Source: JBDHXE01 sp035445085
Lineage (GTDB): Bacteria; Bacteroidota; Ignavibacteria; Kapaibacteriales; UBA2268
Length of the DNA: 64,000 bases
Reading direction: 5' to 3'
Assembly: GCA_035445085.1 (NCBI GenBank)
Contig: DAOMQA010000006.1
Span: 62,001 to 126,000, forward strand
The position numbers were made by a program, and so were the translations under genes. Positions 26,321 to 35,036 of this stretch are shown piece after piece. The number at the start of each line of letters is the position of its first letter. Within the stretch, counting starts at the first letter, position 1. Under the pieces are notes generated by a model. The model did no database searches. It was not told the DNA's origin and worked only from the letters and a program-made list of their open reading frames with translations.

Positions 26321-27481
26321 CTAATTATCGTAACATCCTATCATTCTAGCAATAACTAATCTTTGTATCTCTGAAGTGCCTTCACCAATTTCTAATATCT
26401 TCTGGTCCCTATAAAATCTCTCTGCTGCATACTCCCTCATTAATCCATATCCGCCATGGATTTGAACACAATGGTCTGCGGCTTTATGTGCTAATTCTGA
26501 ACAATATAGTTTAGCAATGGCGCCTTCTTTGGTAATCTTCTCACCTTTATTTAACATATTTACAATGTCATATAAATATGTTCTACCAATTTCTAAACCA
26601 GCTTCCAAATCAGCTAACTTAAAAGCTGTTGTCTGGTAGGTTGAAATTGAACGCCCAAAAGTCTTACGTTGTTTGGCATATTCTAATGCTAATTCATAGG
26701 CTCCTTGAGCTAAGCCGAGGCTCATTGCGGCTATCGAAAGTCTACCTTTATCTAAGGTAGCAAGCATTTGCTTAAAGCCATCGCCTATATTGCCCAAAAT
26801 ATTCTCTGACGGCACTTTACATTCATTAAAATATAATTCACTTGTATTTGAGGAACGCCAAAGCATTTTGCCTTTCATTTCTCTTGCTTCAAAGCCAGGT
26901 GTATCGTTATATAAAATAAAAGTTGTGTATTCTTTTTTGCCATCTGATTGTTGGCCAGTTACAGTTAAAACAGAAGAACCGAGAGTAATGTTTGTAGACG
27001 CATTTGTAATAAATATCTTCGAGCCATTGATAACCCAATCCTCACCAACTTGGTAGGCACGTGTTTTAGTGTTACCCGCATCGCTTCCAGCATCAGGTTC
27101 AGTAAGTCCAAAGCCCCATAAATTATTTACTAATTTAGGTAGAATTGTTTCTTTCTGATGCTCATTTCCAAAATTTAAAATTGGACCTATCCCTAATGAA
27201 TTATGCGCTGCTACAGTTATTGCCTGTGAACTATCAACGCGAGCTAATTCTTCTACTAAAATTAAATAAGATAAATAATCTAAGTTTGAACCACCATATT
27301 CTTCCGGGATTGTAGCTCCAAGAAAGCCCATATCCGCAAGTTGTGAAGTCATTTCATAAGAAAACTCTTCCTTCTCATCTAAATCTTTTGCAACTGGTTT
27401 AATTACTTCTTCAGCAAATTTTCTGACTGTATTTCTAAGCTGATTATGCTCATCATCTAAATTTCTGTACAGCGAGGTCAT
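26321..27481 (-). CDS. Acyl-CoA dehydrogenase
   Basis: FAD enzyme introducing a 2,3 double bond into acyl-CoA, 386 residues, the standard length. Motifs include GFGLTEPDAGSDAG near residues 119-132 (FAD and substrate binding), WVINGSKIFITNAS, RKTFGRSISTYQ near 276, and QIHGGYGLMREYAAERFYRD. The catalytic Glu lies in IGEGTSEIQRLVIAR near 367-381, the position used by butyryl/medium-chain enzymes. Isovaleryl-CoA dehydrogenases place it elsewhere and have Ala or Gly here, so despite the HMG-CoA lyase next door this is more like a short-chain enzyme. It has a good TTG-N20-TAATTTTG promoter upstream. Confidence 0.93.
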   Translation of the reverse strand: MTSLYRNLDDEHNQLRNTVRKFAEEVIKPVAKDLDEKEEFSYEMTSQLADMGFLGATIPEEYGGSNLDYLSYLILVEELARVDSSQAITVAAHNSLGIGPILNFGNEHQKETILPKLVNNLWGFGLTEPDAGSDAGNTKTRAYQVGEDWVINGSKIFITNASTNITLGSSVLTVTGQQSDGKKEYTTFILYNDTPGFEAREMKGKMLWRSSNTSELYFNECKVPSENILGNIGDGFKQMLATLDKGRLSIAAMSLGLAQGAYELALEYAKQRKTFGRSISTYQTTAFKLADLEAGLEIGRTYLYDIVNMLNKGEKITKEGAIAKLYCSELAHKAADHCVQIHGGYGLMREYAAERFYRDQKILEIGEGTSEIQRLVIARMIGCYDN

Positions 27482-27540
27482 TTATTTATCCATTTTAATT
27501 AAAATTCTTCAATATATAGTTAATTAAATCTTACAACTTA

Positions 27541-27571
27541 CAAAATTACAAAATCAAAAAATCATTTCCAA
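27541..27571 (-). promoter_or_regulatory. Bacteroidota-type promoter of the acyl-CoA dehydrogenase operon
   Basis: On the minus strand TTG (27571-27569), 20 bases, then TAATTTTG (27548-27541). Both elements and the spacing fit the Bacteroidota TTTG-N19-21-TAnnTTTG consensus. The leader to the ATG would be about 50 bases. Confidence 0.5.
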
Positions 27572-27614
27572 GTTTCAAAGTAGGCAATTTCAAAAATAAT
27601 TTATTTTCTGGCTT

Positions 27615-28217
27615 CTACTTCCTTGCTGACCATTGATTTAGCTTTAATATCATCTCGTCGTTGCTTAATTGAGGGGAATCGTAGAGCTTAGCTAAATTTC
27701 TTTGGCGATAAGATTCATAAACGCTGACGGCGCAAGCTACAGAAATATTTAGACTTTGAATCATGCCAACTTGAGGTATTAGAAAATTACCATCTGCCAA
27801 GCCTAAAGCTTTATCGGACACACCAAAGTGTTCATTGCCAAAAACTAAAGCGATTGTTTTAGTAAAATTAATTTCATAAAGAGAAGTTGCATCAGAATTC
27901 ATCGCAGTGGTCATAATAGTGTAGCCATCACGTTTTAAATCTATAAAACATTCTTCTACTGAATTAAATTTAACAATTTCTATCCATTTGCTCGCACTTG
28001 CCGAACTTGTATTACTTAACTTTGGATAAGGCTGACTACCATCATAAATCAGATATACTTTCATAATGCCTGTTGCATCGCAAGAACGCAGGCACGCCGA
28101 TAAATTATGCGGGTCAATAATATTTTCTAAAACGACTATTGTATCGGTGTGCCGTTTCTCAACTACATTTTTTAATTTATTATACCTTTCTGGAGTTAAA
28201 AATTGAGTAAAATCCAT
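27615..28217 (-). CDS. trmH: tRNA (guanosine-2'-O-)-methyltransferase TrmH
   Basis: SPOUT-class RNA methyltransferase of about 200 residues. Recognisable motifs are LENIIDPHNLSACLRSCDATG (motif 1, Asn and Arg involved in catalysis), IALVFGNEHFGVSDKAL (motif 2) and FLIPQVGMIQSLNISVACAVSVYE (motif 3, the knot). This order and the N-terminal extension MDFTQFLTPERYNKL fit TrmH, which methylates G18 of tRNA, better than other SpoU members. I chose ATG 28217, with AAGG upstream, over an in-frame ATG at 28244. It is divergent from meaB. Confidence 0.9.
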   Translation of the reverse strand: MDFTQFLTPERYNKLKNVVEKRHTDTIVVLENIIDPHNLSACLRSCDATGIMKVYLIYDGSQPYPKLSNTSSASASKWIEIVKFNSVEECFIDLKRDGYTIMTTAMNSDATSLYEINFTKTIALVFGNEHFGVSDKALGLADGNFLIPQVGMIQSLNISVACAVSVYESYRQRNLAKLYDSPQLSNDEMILKLNQWSARK

Positions 28218-28241
28218 AAAATACCTTCTATTAATAATATG

Positions 28242-28271
28242 CAAAAATAGTTAAAATATAAGGTATACAAA
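28242..28271 (-). promoter_or_regulatory. Bacteroidota-type promoter of trmH
   Basis: Minus-strand TTTG (28271-28268), 18 bases, then TATTTTTG (28249-28242), ending 24 bases before the trmH ATG. The spacing is one base short of the usual range. Confidence 0.45.
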
Positions 28272-28378
28272 AATTTTGAAGACTTACTTTTAGTGCTTAA
28301 GAGACCGTGAAAATGAATTTTAGTGCTTCTTTAGTGTATTTCATAGTGCAAAAGTAAATTAATTAATAATTATTTATG

Positions 28379-28386
28379 TAATTTTG
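28379..28386 (+). promoter_or_regulatory. Bacteroidota-type -7 element (TAATTTTG) before meaB
   Basis: TAnnTTTG match 39 bases ahead of the meaB ATG; no -33 element is clear. Two copies of TTTTAGTGCTT (28288-28298 and 28318-28328) lie just upstream and may be operators. Confidence 0.3.
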
Positions 28387-28425
28387 TAAAGATATTGTGT
28401 ATAATTATATAATAAGTTAATTATA

Positions 28426-29523
28426 ATGGATACTGGATTTAATACTCCCGAATGGATACCTGAAAGCTATGATAAAGAAGTTACCGGCAAAGTAAGTACT
28501 GGTAGCGCTGAGCAAGGTCCAATGCAAAAAAAAATCAACAAGAGATATAATTATAACATTGCAGAATTATTTGAAGGGATATTAAATAAAAACACGACTA
28601 TATTATCAAAAGCAATAACATTAATCGAGAGTAATTCACCTAAACATATTGAATTATCACAGCAATTACTGAAAAATATTTTACCGTATACAGGGCAATC
28701 AATTAGGGTCGGTATAACTGGTTCTCCAGGCTCAGGTAAAAGTACATTCATTGAATCGTTAGGTAATTATCTAATAGACCAAGGAAATAGGGTTGCAGTT
28801 TTAGCTGTGGACCCAAGCTCAATCATCACAGGTGGCTCTATTTTAGGCGACAAAACACGAATGGAAATACTATCTGGTAGGCAAGAAGCCTACATAAGAC
28901 CTTCTCCATCCTCTGGCACCTTAGGGGGAGTAGCTAAAAAAACAAGGGAGACTATACTCTTATGTGAAGCAGCAGGGTATAATATTATTTTAATTGAAAC
29001 TGTTGGAGTAGGGCAGAGCGAAGTTACCGTACGCTCTTTAGTTGATATATTTTTACTTTTATTGATACCCGGCTCAGGAGATGAATTACAAGGTATTAAA
29101 AAAGGGGTTGTTGAACTATCAGATTTGTTATTTGTAAATAAATGCGATGGAGAATTAAAAGATAAAGCCTTATTGACTAAAGTATCTTATTCATCTGCTC
29201 TTAAACTACTTCAATCTCCTACGGAAAATTGGAAGCCTAAAGTATTAATGGGCTCTGCTTTAAATAATGATGGTATTGATAAAGTATGGAACCAAATAAT
29301 GAAATTCACAGAAATAACTAAAGGAAAATTAACTTTTGAAAAAAGGCGACAAGCTCAGTCAATTGAATGGATTTATACACTTTTGCAAGAGTATATTAAT
29401 AACAAATATATAAATAATAGACAATATATATCGGATAAGAAATACATTGAAAATGAATTATTAAATAATATGATAACGCCTACCGAAGCAGTAGATAAAT
29501 TAATTACATTAATGAAAATATGA
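28426..29523 (+). CDS. meaB: Methylmalonyl-CoA mutase-associated GTPase MeaB
   Basis: G3E-family P-loop GTPase that protects and loads adenosylcobalamin into methylmalonyl-CoA mutase. The 365-residue protein has VGITGSPGSGKSTFIE (P-loop, near residues 95-110), AVDPSSIITGGSILGDKTRM (switch and base-plate region), IIETVGVGQSEV and FVNKCDG, which supplies the guanine specificity of this family. The N-terminal 60 residues before ITLIESNSPKH are unusually long but end in the family's usual helix. The mutase itself is not in this window. The stop overlaps the rdgB start (ATGA). Confidence 0.92.
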   Translation: MDTGFNTPEWIPESYDKEVTGKVSTGSAEQGPMQKKINKRYNYNIAELFEGILNKNTTILSKAITLIESNSPKHIELSQQLLKNILPYTGQSIRVGITGSPGSGKSTFIESLGNYLIDQGNRVAVLAVDPSSIITGGSILGDKTRMEILSGRQEAYIRPSPSSGTLGGVAKKTRETILLCEAAGYNIILIETVGVGQSEVTVRSLVDIFLLLLIPGSGDELQGIKKGVVELSDLLFVNKCDGELKDKALLTKVSYSSALKLLQSPTENWKPKVLMGSALNNDGIDKVWNQIMKFTEITKGKLTFEKRRQAQSIEWIYTLLQEYINNKYINNRQYISDKKYIENELLNNMITPTEAVDKLITLMKI

Positions 29524-30125
29524 AAATTTTAATTGCAAGTAACAACCAACACAAAGTAACAGAGTTCAAGAAGATTTTAGATGAATTACAGAGTTTAGAA
29601 TTAGTAACTCCACATGACCTAAATATAAATATTGTACCTAATGAAAATGGAACAACTTTTGAAGAAAATTCTAAAATTAAATGTTTAGAGTTTTATCAAG
29701 TGTGTAAGCTACCGATTATCTCTGATGATAGTGGTTTAGAAGTAGATATATTAAACAAAATGCCGGGTATCCACTCTGCACGATATGCAGGATTAAGCGC
29801 AAGTGATAAAGAAAATAGAGAGTTTTTGATTGAGCAATTAAGAGGACTTGAAAGCGATATTTATACAGCAAGATTTAGATGCGTAATTACTTTTTATGAT
29901 GGCGTGATATTAAAGCATTTTGAGGGTAGTGTTGAAGGTAGTATTATTAAGGAGGAAAGGGGGGAAAATGGCTTTGGCTATGATGCGATTTTTGTTCCTA
30001 ATGAATTTAATATTACTTTTGCAGAAATGAGTTCAGAAGTTAAAAATAACATTAGCCATAGAGCTATTGCATTAAATAAGTTTAGTACATTTTTGAAAGA
30101 GTACTGCCAAGATGGAAGAAAGTAA
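29520..30125 (+). CDS. rdgB: dITP/XTP pyrophosphatase (RdgB/HAM1 family)
   Basis: Removes non-canonical purine nucleotides (dITP, XTP) by hydrolysing them to monophosphate and pyrophosphate. The 201-residue protein begins KILIASNNQHKVTEFKKIL, and has the catalytic SDDSGLEVDIL with the general-base Asp near residue 72, then MPGIHSARYAG and GENGFGYDAIFVP near 155. It overlaps meaB by four bases and the following tatC by 14, so the three genes form a translationally coupled run, although their jobs are unrelated. Confidence 0.95.
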   Translation: MKILIASNNQHKVTEFKKILDELQSLELVTPHDLNINIVPNENGTTFEENSKIKCLEFYQVCKLPIISDDSGLEVDILNKMPGIHSARYAGLSASDKENREFLIEQLRGLESDIYTARFRCVITFYDGVILKHFEGSVEGSIIKEERGENGFGYDAIFVPNEFNITFAEMSSEVKNNISHRAIALNKFSTFLKEYCQDGRK

Positions 30126-30846
30126 AGAAAACGAAGATATTAATTTTTTTGGACATATAGAAGAGTTACGTAAGCGAATATTCATTGCACTAATTTGGCT
30201 AATAATTGCTTGTGCGCTTGCTGGTTATTTTATTGAACCTATAATGGATAATGTGCTATTAGCTCCCGCTACTATTGCTAAACTGAAGTTACAGAATTTA
30301 CGTCCATTTGGCGTTCCATTTCTTTATTTTAAACTTATCTTTATTGTTGGATTCATTATTGCTTCTCCTTTGATTTTGCATCAATTATGGAAATTTATAG
30401 AGCCAGCTCTTTATATTGAAGAAAAAAAGTGGGCTAGGAAAATCACAATACTAACTTCCCTGTGCTTTTTTACGGGTGTAGCTTTTGCATACTATTTGAT
30501 GATACCATCTATGTTGAAATTTGCTGCTACCTTTGGTACTAATAAGATTGAAAATAATATAGATATTAATGAATATTTTGGTTTTGTGTCAATGATGCTC
30601 TTAGGAGCTGGAGCAATATTTGAAATGCCTATGCTAAGCTATGTCTTAACTAAGTTCCAGATAATTACTCCCAAGTTTTTAACTAAATATTGGAGACATG
30701 CAATAGTTATTATATTTATTTTAGCTGCAGTGCTTACACCTACTCCTGACCCTATCAATCAAATGATGTTTGCAGTTCCACTAATTATTCTATATATAAT
30801 AAGTATTTGGGTTTCCAAGTTATCTTATAGCCCTAAGGTTGAATAA
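30112..30846 (+). CDS. tatC: Sec-independent protein translocase TatC
   Basis: Core receptor of the twin-arginine export system, 244 residues and six transmembrane helices. The N-terminus carries FFGHIEELRKRIFIALIWL, the conserved HLxELRxR signal-recognition motif in the first cytoplasmic region. The ASPLILHQLWKFIEPALY loop, with the family Glu that contacts the twin-arginine signal, lies near residues 84-101, and PDPINQMMFAVP near 211. No tatA/B gene is visible in the window, so the partner is encoded elsewhere. It follows rdgB with an overlap. Confidence 0.95.
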   Translation: MEESKENEDINFFGHIEELRKRIFIALIWLIIACALAGYFIEPIMDNVLLAPATIAKLKLQNLRPFGVPFLYFKLIFIVGFIIASPLILHQLWKFIEPALYIEEKKWARKITILTSLCFFTGVAFAYYLMIPSMLKFAATFGTNKIENNIDINEYFGFVSMMLLGAGAIFEMPMLSYVLTKFQIITPKFLTKYWRHAIVIIFILAAVLTPTPDPINQMMFAVPLIILYIISIWVSKLSYSPKVE

Positions 30847-30907
30847 AATTAAATTTGGCACTAACGTCAATCTAAAATAAAAATTTACAAAGTAAGAATG
30901 GTTTTGA

Positions 30908-31879
30908 ATGACACTAAGTGAACTAACTATACCAATTAAGGAAGATCTAAAGAAATTTAATTCTTTCTTTGATAAACAATTATCTACGAAGGTTTCGCTA
31001 CTTAATTTAGTCTTGAAGTATATTACTGCCAAGAAAGGTAAGCAGATGCGTCCTATTATGGTGTTACTGTCAGCCAAGCTATGTGGTAGTATCTCCGAAA
31101 GGACATATATTGCCGCTTCTTTAGTTGAATTACTTCATACTGCTACCTTAGTCCACGATGATGTGGTTGATGGAGCAAGTGAAAGAAGAGGTATTGCTTC
31201 AATTAATGCTACTTGGAACAATAAAATTGCCGTTTTGATAGGGGATTTCTTATTATCTAAAGGACTATTAGTTTCGGTAGAAAATAAGGAGTTTGGCTTT
31301 TTAGAAGTAACTTCAACAGCTGTGAGAAGAATGAGTGAGGGGGAACTATTAGCTATCGATAAAACAAAACGTTGGGACTTAGATGAAGATAGATATTTCC
31401 AAGTTATTAAAGATAAAACAGCGTCGCTTATTTCTACATGTTGCGAAATAGGGGCAATGAGTGCAACTAATAAGCAAGAAGAGATGTTAGCCCTGCGAGA
31501 TTATGGCGAAAATATTGGTATTGCCTTTCAATTGAGAGATGATATTTTTGATTATACAGCAAAATCCTCATTAATTGGTAAGCCTGTTGGTAATGATATC
31601 AAAGAGAAAAAAATTACCTTACCATTGCTATATACGTTAAAGCAAAATCCACATGAATCAGAGAAAATTATTAAAATGATTAAAAAAGGTAAGCTAAAGT
31701 CTGCTGATATTAATTATATAATAGAATTTGTGATTAATTCAGGTGGTATAAAGTATGCTGAAGACCAAGCCAAACACTTTGTAAACGAAGCAAAGAATAA
31801 TTTAAGCATATTTCCAGATAGTATGGAAAAAAAATCTTTAATTGATTTCGCAGATTTTGTTTATGAAAGAAAATCTTAG
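30908..31879 (+). CDS. Trans-polyprenyl diphosphate synthase
   Basis: Chain-elongating prenyltransferase of 323 residues, probably making the octa/heptaprenyl side chain of the respiratory quinone. The first aspartate-rich motif is LVHDDVVDGASERRG near residues 79-93, and the second is QLRDDIFDYTAKSSL near 209-223, followed by GNDIKEKKITLP. The fifth residue before the first DDxxD motif is small (A), which suggests a long-chain product rather than farnesyl diphosphate, but the exact length cannot be read. Substrates come from the MEP pathway, whose last gene (ispH) is at 6719-7627. Confidence 0.9.
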   Translation: MTLSELTIPIKEDLKKFNSFFDKQLSTKVSLLNLVLKYITAKKGKQMRPIMVLLSAKLCGSISERTYIAASLVELLHTATLVHDDVVDGASERRGIASINATWNNKIAVLIGDFLLSKGLLVSVENKEFGFLEVTSTAVRRMSEGELLAIDKTKRWDLDEDRYFQVIKDKTASLISTCCEIGAMSATNKQEEMLALRDYGENIGIAFQLRDDIFDYTAKSSLIGKPVGNDIKEKKITLPLLYTLKQNPHESEKIIKMIKKGKLKSADINYIIEFVINSGGIKYAEDQAKHFVNEAKNNLSIFPDSMEKKSLIDFADFVYERKS

Positions 31880-31887
31880 TAAATTTG
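31880..31887 (+). promoter_or_regulatory. Bacteroidota-type -7 element (TAAATTTG)
   Basis: TAnnTTTG match overlapping the end of the prenyl synthase gene, 22 bases before the TPR-protein ATG. No -33 element recognised. Confidence 0.3.
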
Positions 31888-31909
31888 TATAAATTTTACA
31901 GACACTAAT

Positions 31910-32959
31910 ATGAATGAGATTTCTCCTTTATTTGCTTTAGAAGCCGAGCAACTTCTTCTATCTGGTTTTATAGAAGAAGCCATTGAGCTATGTAATAAAG
32001 GCTTAGAAGTCTACCCAAATTATCCTGTTGCTCAAGTTATATTAGCTAAATCATACCAAGTATTAGGCGATAAAATATCGTCCGATAAAATAATTAGTCA
32101 GGCGAAAAATGATAACTACGGAAAAGTCTTTGATACGTTTAAGTATGAAGATAATATAGAGATAATAAATAATAATAGCGATAACGCTATAATTAATTCA
32201 ACTATACCAGAGGATATACCATCTGAAGAGTTATCAAACACAGAAGTACATCAAAACGCATTATTACAAAATAATGAAACGAATGAAGAGTATTTATTAG
32301 AAAATAGCTCGCAGAATAACTTGCTTGATACTAATATAAACATTAGCGATGGAACAACATTAAAAGATTCAGAAATTAGAGAAGAAATTGACGATTTGTT
32401 AAAAGATATTTTATTTGTTACTGAAGACAAAAATATTAATAAAGTTGAACAAGCACCATTAGTAACTCCTATAAGTATAACTAATGAAAATAAAGTAGTA
32501 GTAAAACAGGTAGAATATAGTAACGAAAACACTAAATTAACGCCCAACAATAGTTCTTTTAATGTACTAAGTAAAAATAAAGATTATTTCTTCCAACAAT
32601 TTGATGCTTTAGATAGATTTGATGAAATTGAGCAGCAAATTAGTAACTCCATAAAAGACAACCCTAAGAAGAATGCTAAGAAATTACCAATTCAGGAAAC
32701 ACTCAATATATCTTCAAGCAGGTCTGTAGTAATGGGGTTAATATCAACAAGATATATAAATAATGTACGTAACGGCGGAAAACATGAGGAAATAAAATCC
32801 GATACTATTAACTTGCCAATCTATACAGAAACAATGGCTAAGATTTTTGTTGCCCAAGGCAATAAAGAACAAGCAAAAAATATCTATGCTGCAATTATCG
32901 AACGTGAACCAGAAAAAGCAGAATATTTTAGGGATGAGTTAAGAAAATTATCAGAATAA
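31910..32959 (+). CDS. TPR-repeat protein with a long acidic linker
   Basis: 349 residues. The N-terminus is a tetratricopeptide repeat (ALEAEQLLLSGFIEEAIELC ... NYPVAQVILAKSY, residues 9-50). The C-terminus is another (MAKIFVAQGNKEQAKNIYAA ... EKAEYFRDELRKL, about 305-345). Between them lies a low-complexity stretch of about 230 residues rich in Asn, Glu, Asp and Ser, likely disordered. There is no signal peptide. This fits a cytoplasmic scaffold but no function can be named. It lies 30 bases after the prenyl synthase on the same strand; an inverted repeat follows it downstream. Confidence 0.75.
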   Translation: MNEISPLFALEAEQLLLSGFIEEAIELCNKGLEVYPNYPVAQVILAKSYQVLGDKISSDKIISQAKNDNYGKVFDTFKYEDNIEIINNNSDNAIINSTIPEDIPSEELSNTEVHQNALLQNNETNEEYLLENSSQNNLLDTNINISDGTTLKDSEIREEIDDLLKDILFVTEDKNINKVEQAPLVTPISITNENKVVVKQVEYSNENTKLTPNNSSFNVLSKNKDYFFQQFDALDRFDEIEQQISNSIKDNPKKNAKKLPIQETLNISSSRSVVMGLISTRYINNVRNGGKHEEIKSDTINLPIYTETMAKIFVAQGNKEQAKNIYAAIIEREPEKAEYFRDELRKLSE

Positions 32960-33094
32960 AATCTTAGTGAAATTGAATTGTAATCTAATATCTATCCTTA
33001 ATTTTAAAAGATAATCTTTAATGTTATTCTATCGTTATCTTGTTCTAAATGATTGCCTATTAAAATATAATATTTATTTCTAATACCTCATTTG

Positions 33095-33134
33095 GGTATA
33101 TAAGGTATATCTATATAAATATACCCTATATACC
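33095..33134. terminator. Probable bidirectional terminator hairpin
   Basis: Arms 33095-33110 and 33119-33134 pair at 15 of 16 positions around an eight-base loop. It lies between the convergent TPR-protein and barrel-protein genes. The stem is AT-rich and lacks a clear T-run, so efficiency is uncertain. Confidence 0.5.
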
Positions 33135-33150
33135 AGCTTAAGTAAGAGAA

Positions 33151-33648
33151 TTATAATTTCAAAGAAATGCCAATTTTGCCACCAGAAAATGCGTTACCAC
33201 CGCCAAACTCTAAGTTCAAGCCAAATTTATTACTAAAGTAATATCTTGCTCCAACTTGTGCTCCTAAACCTAAACCAGAAGTTCTGTCGCCATGATAATC
33301 ATTATCTGATGTCCAAATATAAAAGCCAACATTTATTCCAGCATAAATATCCCATTTAGGGTTTAATTTCATAATTTCGTTAAAATGATAATTAAAATTA
33401 CCAGATATACCTATAATACTATGCTTGTAACTTCTGTTTTTCCAATCATCATCGTAAGAACGAAATGATATTTCGCCACCTACTGTTATATTGTTTTCTA
33501 CTCCATAATCTAAACCAACATAAATAGGAATACCCCAAGACGACATTCCAAGTCCTGCATTTAATTGGCTTTGCCCTACTCCTACTTGTGTTTTAGCAAA
33601 GAGGCTTATGCTTACTAAAAAAAATGTAATTATTACTGCATACTTCAT
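33151..33648 (-). CDS. Small outer-membrane beta-barrel protein
   Basis: 165 residues with a signal peptide (KYAVIITFFLVSISLFA) and a repeat of short amphipathic strands typical of an eight-stranded barrel (NITVGGEISFRSYDD, KWDIYAGINVGFYIW, RYYFSNKFGLNLEFGGGN), ending with KIGISLKL. This is like OmpX/porin-family or OMP_b-brl proteins. Function is unknown. It is divergent from the threonine dehydratase gene, with 99 bases between. Confidence 0.75.
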   Translation of the reverse strand: MKYAVIITFFLVSISLFAKTQVGVGQSQLNAGLGMSSWGIPIYVGLDYGVENNITVGGEISFRSYDDDWKNRSYKHSIIGISGNFNYHFNEIMKLNPKWDIYAGINVGFYIWTSDNDYHGDRTSGLGLGAQVGARYYFSNKFGLNLEFGGGNAFSGGKIGISLKL

Positions 33649-33747
33649 ATATTTGTTTCAATAGTTAATAAACTTTATTATTGACGACTAAATGATGAAA
33701 AAGTAATAATAATTTCTTATATTATTAGTATATTTGATGATTGGAGT

Positions 33748-34701
33748 ATGGTATTGAGTGCAAATATAAATCATAATGATATAATAGAGGCTTATAAAAG
33801 AATAAGACCTTATACTAAAAACACACCAGTATTACAATCACGTTTATTAAATAAGCTAACAAATACAAATATATACTTTAAGTGTGAAAATTTCCAGAGT
33901 GTAGGTGCTTTCAAATTTAGAGGGGCTAATAACGCAATTCGTTTGTTAAATAATTCAATTTTGGGCAGGGGAGTGGCTACACACTCCTCTGGGAATCACG
34001 GGCAAGCAGTGGCTTTAGTTGCTAAACAAATTGGCATCCCAGCATATATAGTAATGCCTAACAATGCTCCAGATATAAAAGTAGAGGCTATTAGGTCTTA
34101 TGGTGCAATGATTAAATTTTGTGAGCCAACTTTAGAGGCAAGAGAAAGTACACTAAACCAGTTAATTGCTACTACAAATGCCAACTTTATTCATCCCTAT
34201 AACGACTTAAATGTGATTGCAGGACAAGGCACAGTTGCTTACGAATTTATCCAAAAAATACACCACTTAGATATTATTATTGCTCCAGTTGGGGGAGGGG
34301 GCTTGCTTAGTGGCACATCACTTATTGCAAAGCATTTAAAGCCAAGTATCACAGTCATTGGTGCAGAGCCATCAGGAGCAGATGATGCGTTTAGGAGCAA
34401 AGAGACTGGCAAAATCCAAAAGCATTCTCAACCAGATACAATATGCGATGGATTAAGGACTTCATTAGGAAGTAATACATTTAGTATCATTAGTCGATTC
34501 ACGGATAAAATTCACTTAGTAGAGGATGCTTATACAATAGAAGCAATGAAATTAATATGGGAGAGAATGAAAATTATTGTAGAACCTTCTGCCTGTATTG
34601 GTTTGGGTGCAGTGCTAAAAAACAAAGAATACTATCACAATAAAAACATTGGCATAATATTAACAGGAGGTAACCTAGATTTATCTAAGTTACCTTTCTG
34701 A
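33748..34701 (+). CDS. PLP-dependent threonine/serine dehydratase family enzyme
   Basis: Fold-type II pyridoxal-phosphate enzyme of 317 residues, deaminating threonine (or racemising/dehydrating serine). The lysine that binds PLP is in FQSVGAFKFRGANNA near residues 51-65, the phosphate-binding HSSGNHGQAVALVAKQ near 79, and VGGGGLLSGTSLIAKHL near 174. There is no C-terminal ACT-like regulatory domain, so it resembles the catabolic/serine racemase type rather than feedback-controlled IlvA. The start may be TTG at 33754 (GGAG seven bases upstream) instead of ATG at 33748 (GGAG one base upstream). It is convergent with the rhodanese gene. Confidence 0.9.
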   Translation: MVLSANINHNDIIEAYKRIRPYTKNTPVLQSRLLNKLTNTNIYFKCENFQSVGAFKFRGANNAIRLLNNSILGRGVATHSSGNHGQAVALVAKQIGIPAYIVMPNNAPDIKVEAIRSYGAMIKFCEPTLEARESTLNQLIATTNANFIHPYNDLNVIAGQGTVAYEFIQKIHHLDIIIAPVGGGGLLSGTSLIAKHLKPSITVIGAEPSGADDAFRSKETGKIQKHSQPDTICDGLRTSLGSNTFSIISRFTDKIHLVEDAYTIEAMKLIWERMKIIVEPSACIGLGAVLKNKEYYHNKNIGIILTGGNLDLSKLPF

Positions 34702-34705
34702 TATA

Positions 34706-35032
34706 TTAAATAAGATTGCGCATTTTATATTGGTTCCAATTTAATATACCACCTTCTAGGTTGTATACGGTCTCAAAACCATTATTTAGTAGTATTTCGC
34801 ACAAGTATTGGCTTCTACCACCACCTTTACAGTAAGTAATATAGCTCTTAGTAGGATCTAAGTCTTGTATTAATTGCAAAGCTGAAGGGTCGTGCATATC
34901 AATATTAATATCATAGTCCAAGCATTGTAACTTTATCTCTTCCGATGTTCTGCAGTCAATCACTATACAATCCTTATTTGAACTTATAATATCATTAAAT
35001 TCTTTTGGATTTATACAACATACATTCTTCAT
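34706..35032 (-). CDS. Single-domain rhodanese-like protein
   Basis: 108-residue sulfurtransferase-type domain. The active-site loop is CKGGGRS with the catalytic Cys in ITYCKGGGRSQYL near residues 66-78, then a C-terminal GFETVYNLEGGILNWNQY as in the rhodanese fold. A second motif DCRTSEEI near 25 matches the N-terminal D-x-R signature. It may transfer sulfane sulfur in tRNA thiolation or cofactor synthesis; the role is inference. It lies four bases past the thiolase on the same strand, so both are likely co-transcribed. Confidence 0.9.
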   Translation of the reverse strand: MKNVCCINPKEFNDIISSNKDCIVIDCRTSEEIKLQCLDYDINIDMHDPSALQLIQDLDPTKSYITYCKGGGRSQYLCEILLNNGFETVYNLEGGILNWNQYKMRNLI

Positions 35033-35036
35033 TTAT

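Noticed and set aside
26321..27481. Isovaleryl-CoA dehydrogenase assignment
   Set aside because: The Glu in IGEGTSEIQ fits short/medium-chain enzymes, not the isovaleryl type.
33729..33736. TATATTTG as promoter of the threonine dehydratase gene
   Set aside because: It ends only 11 bases before the ATG, which would leave almost no leader and place the start site in the ribosome-binding region.
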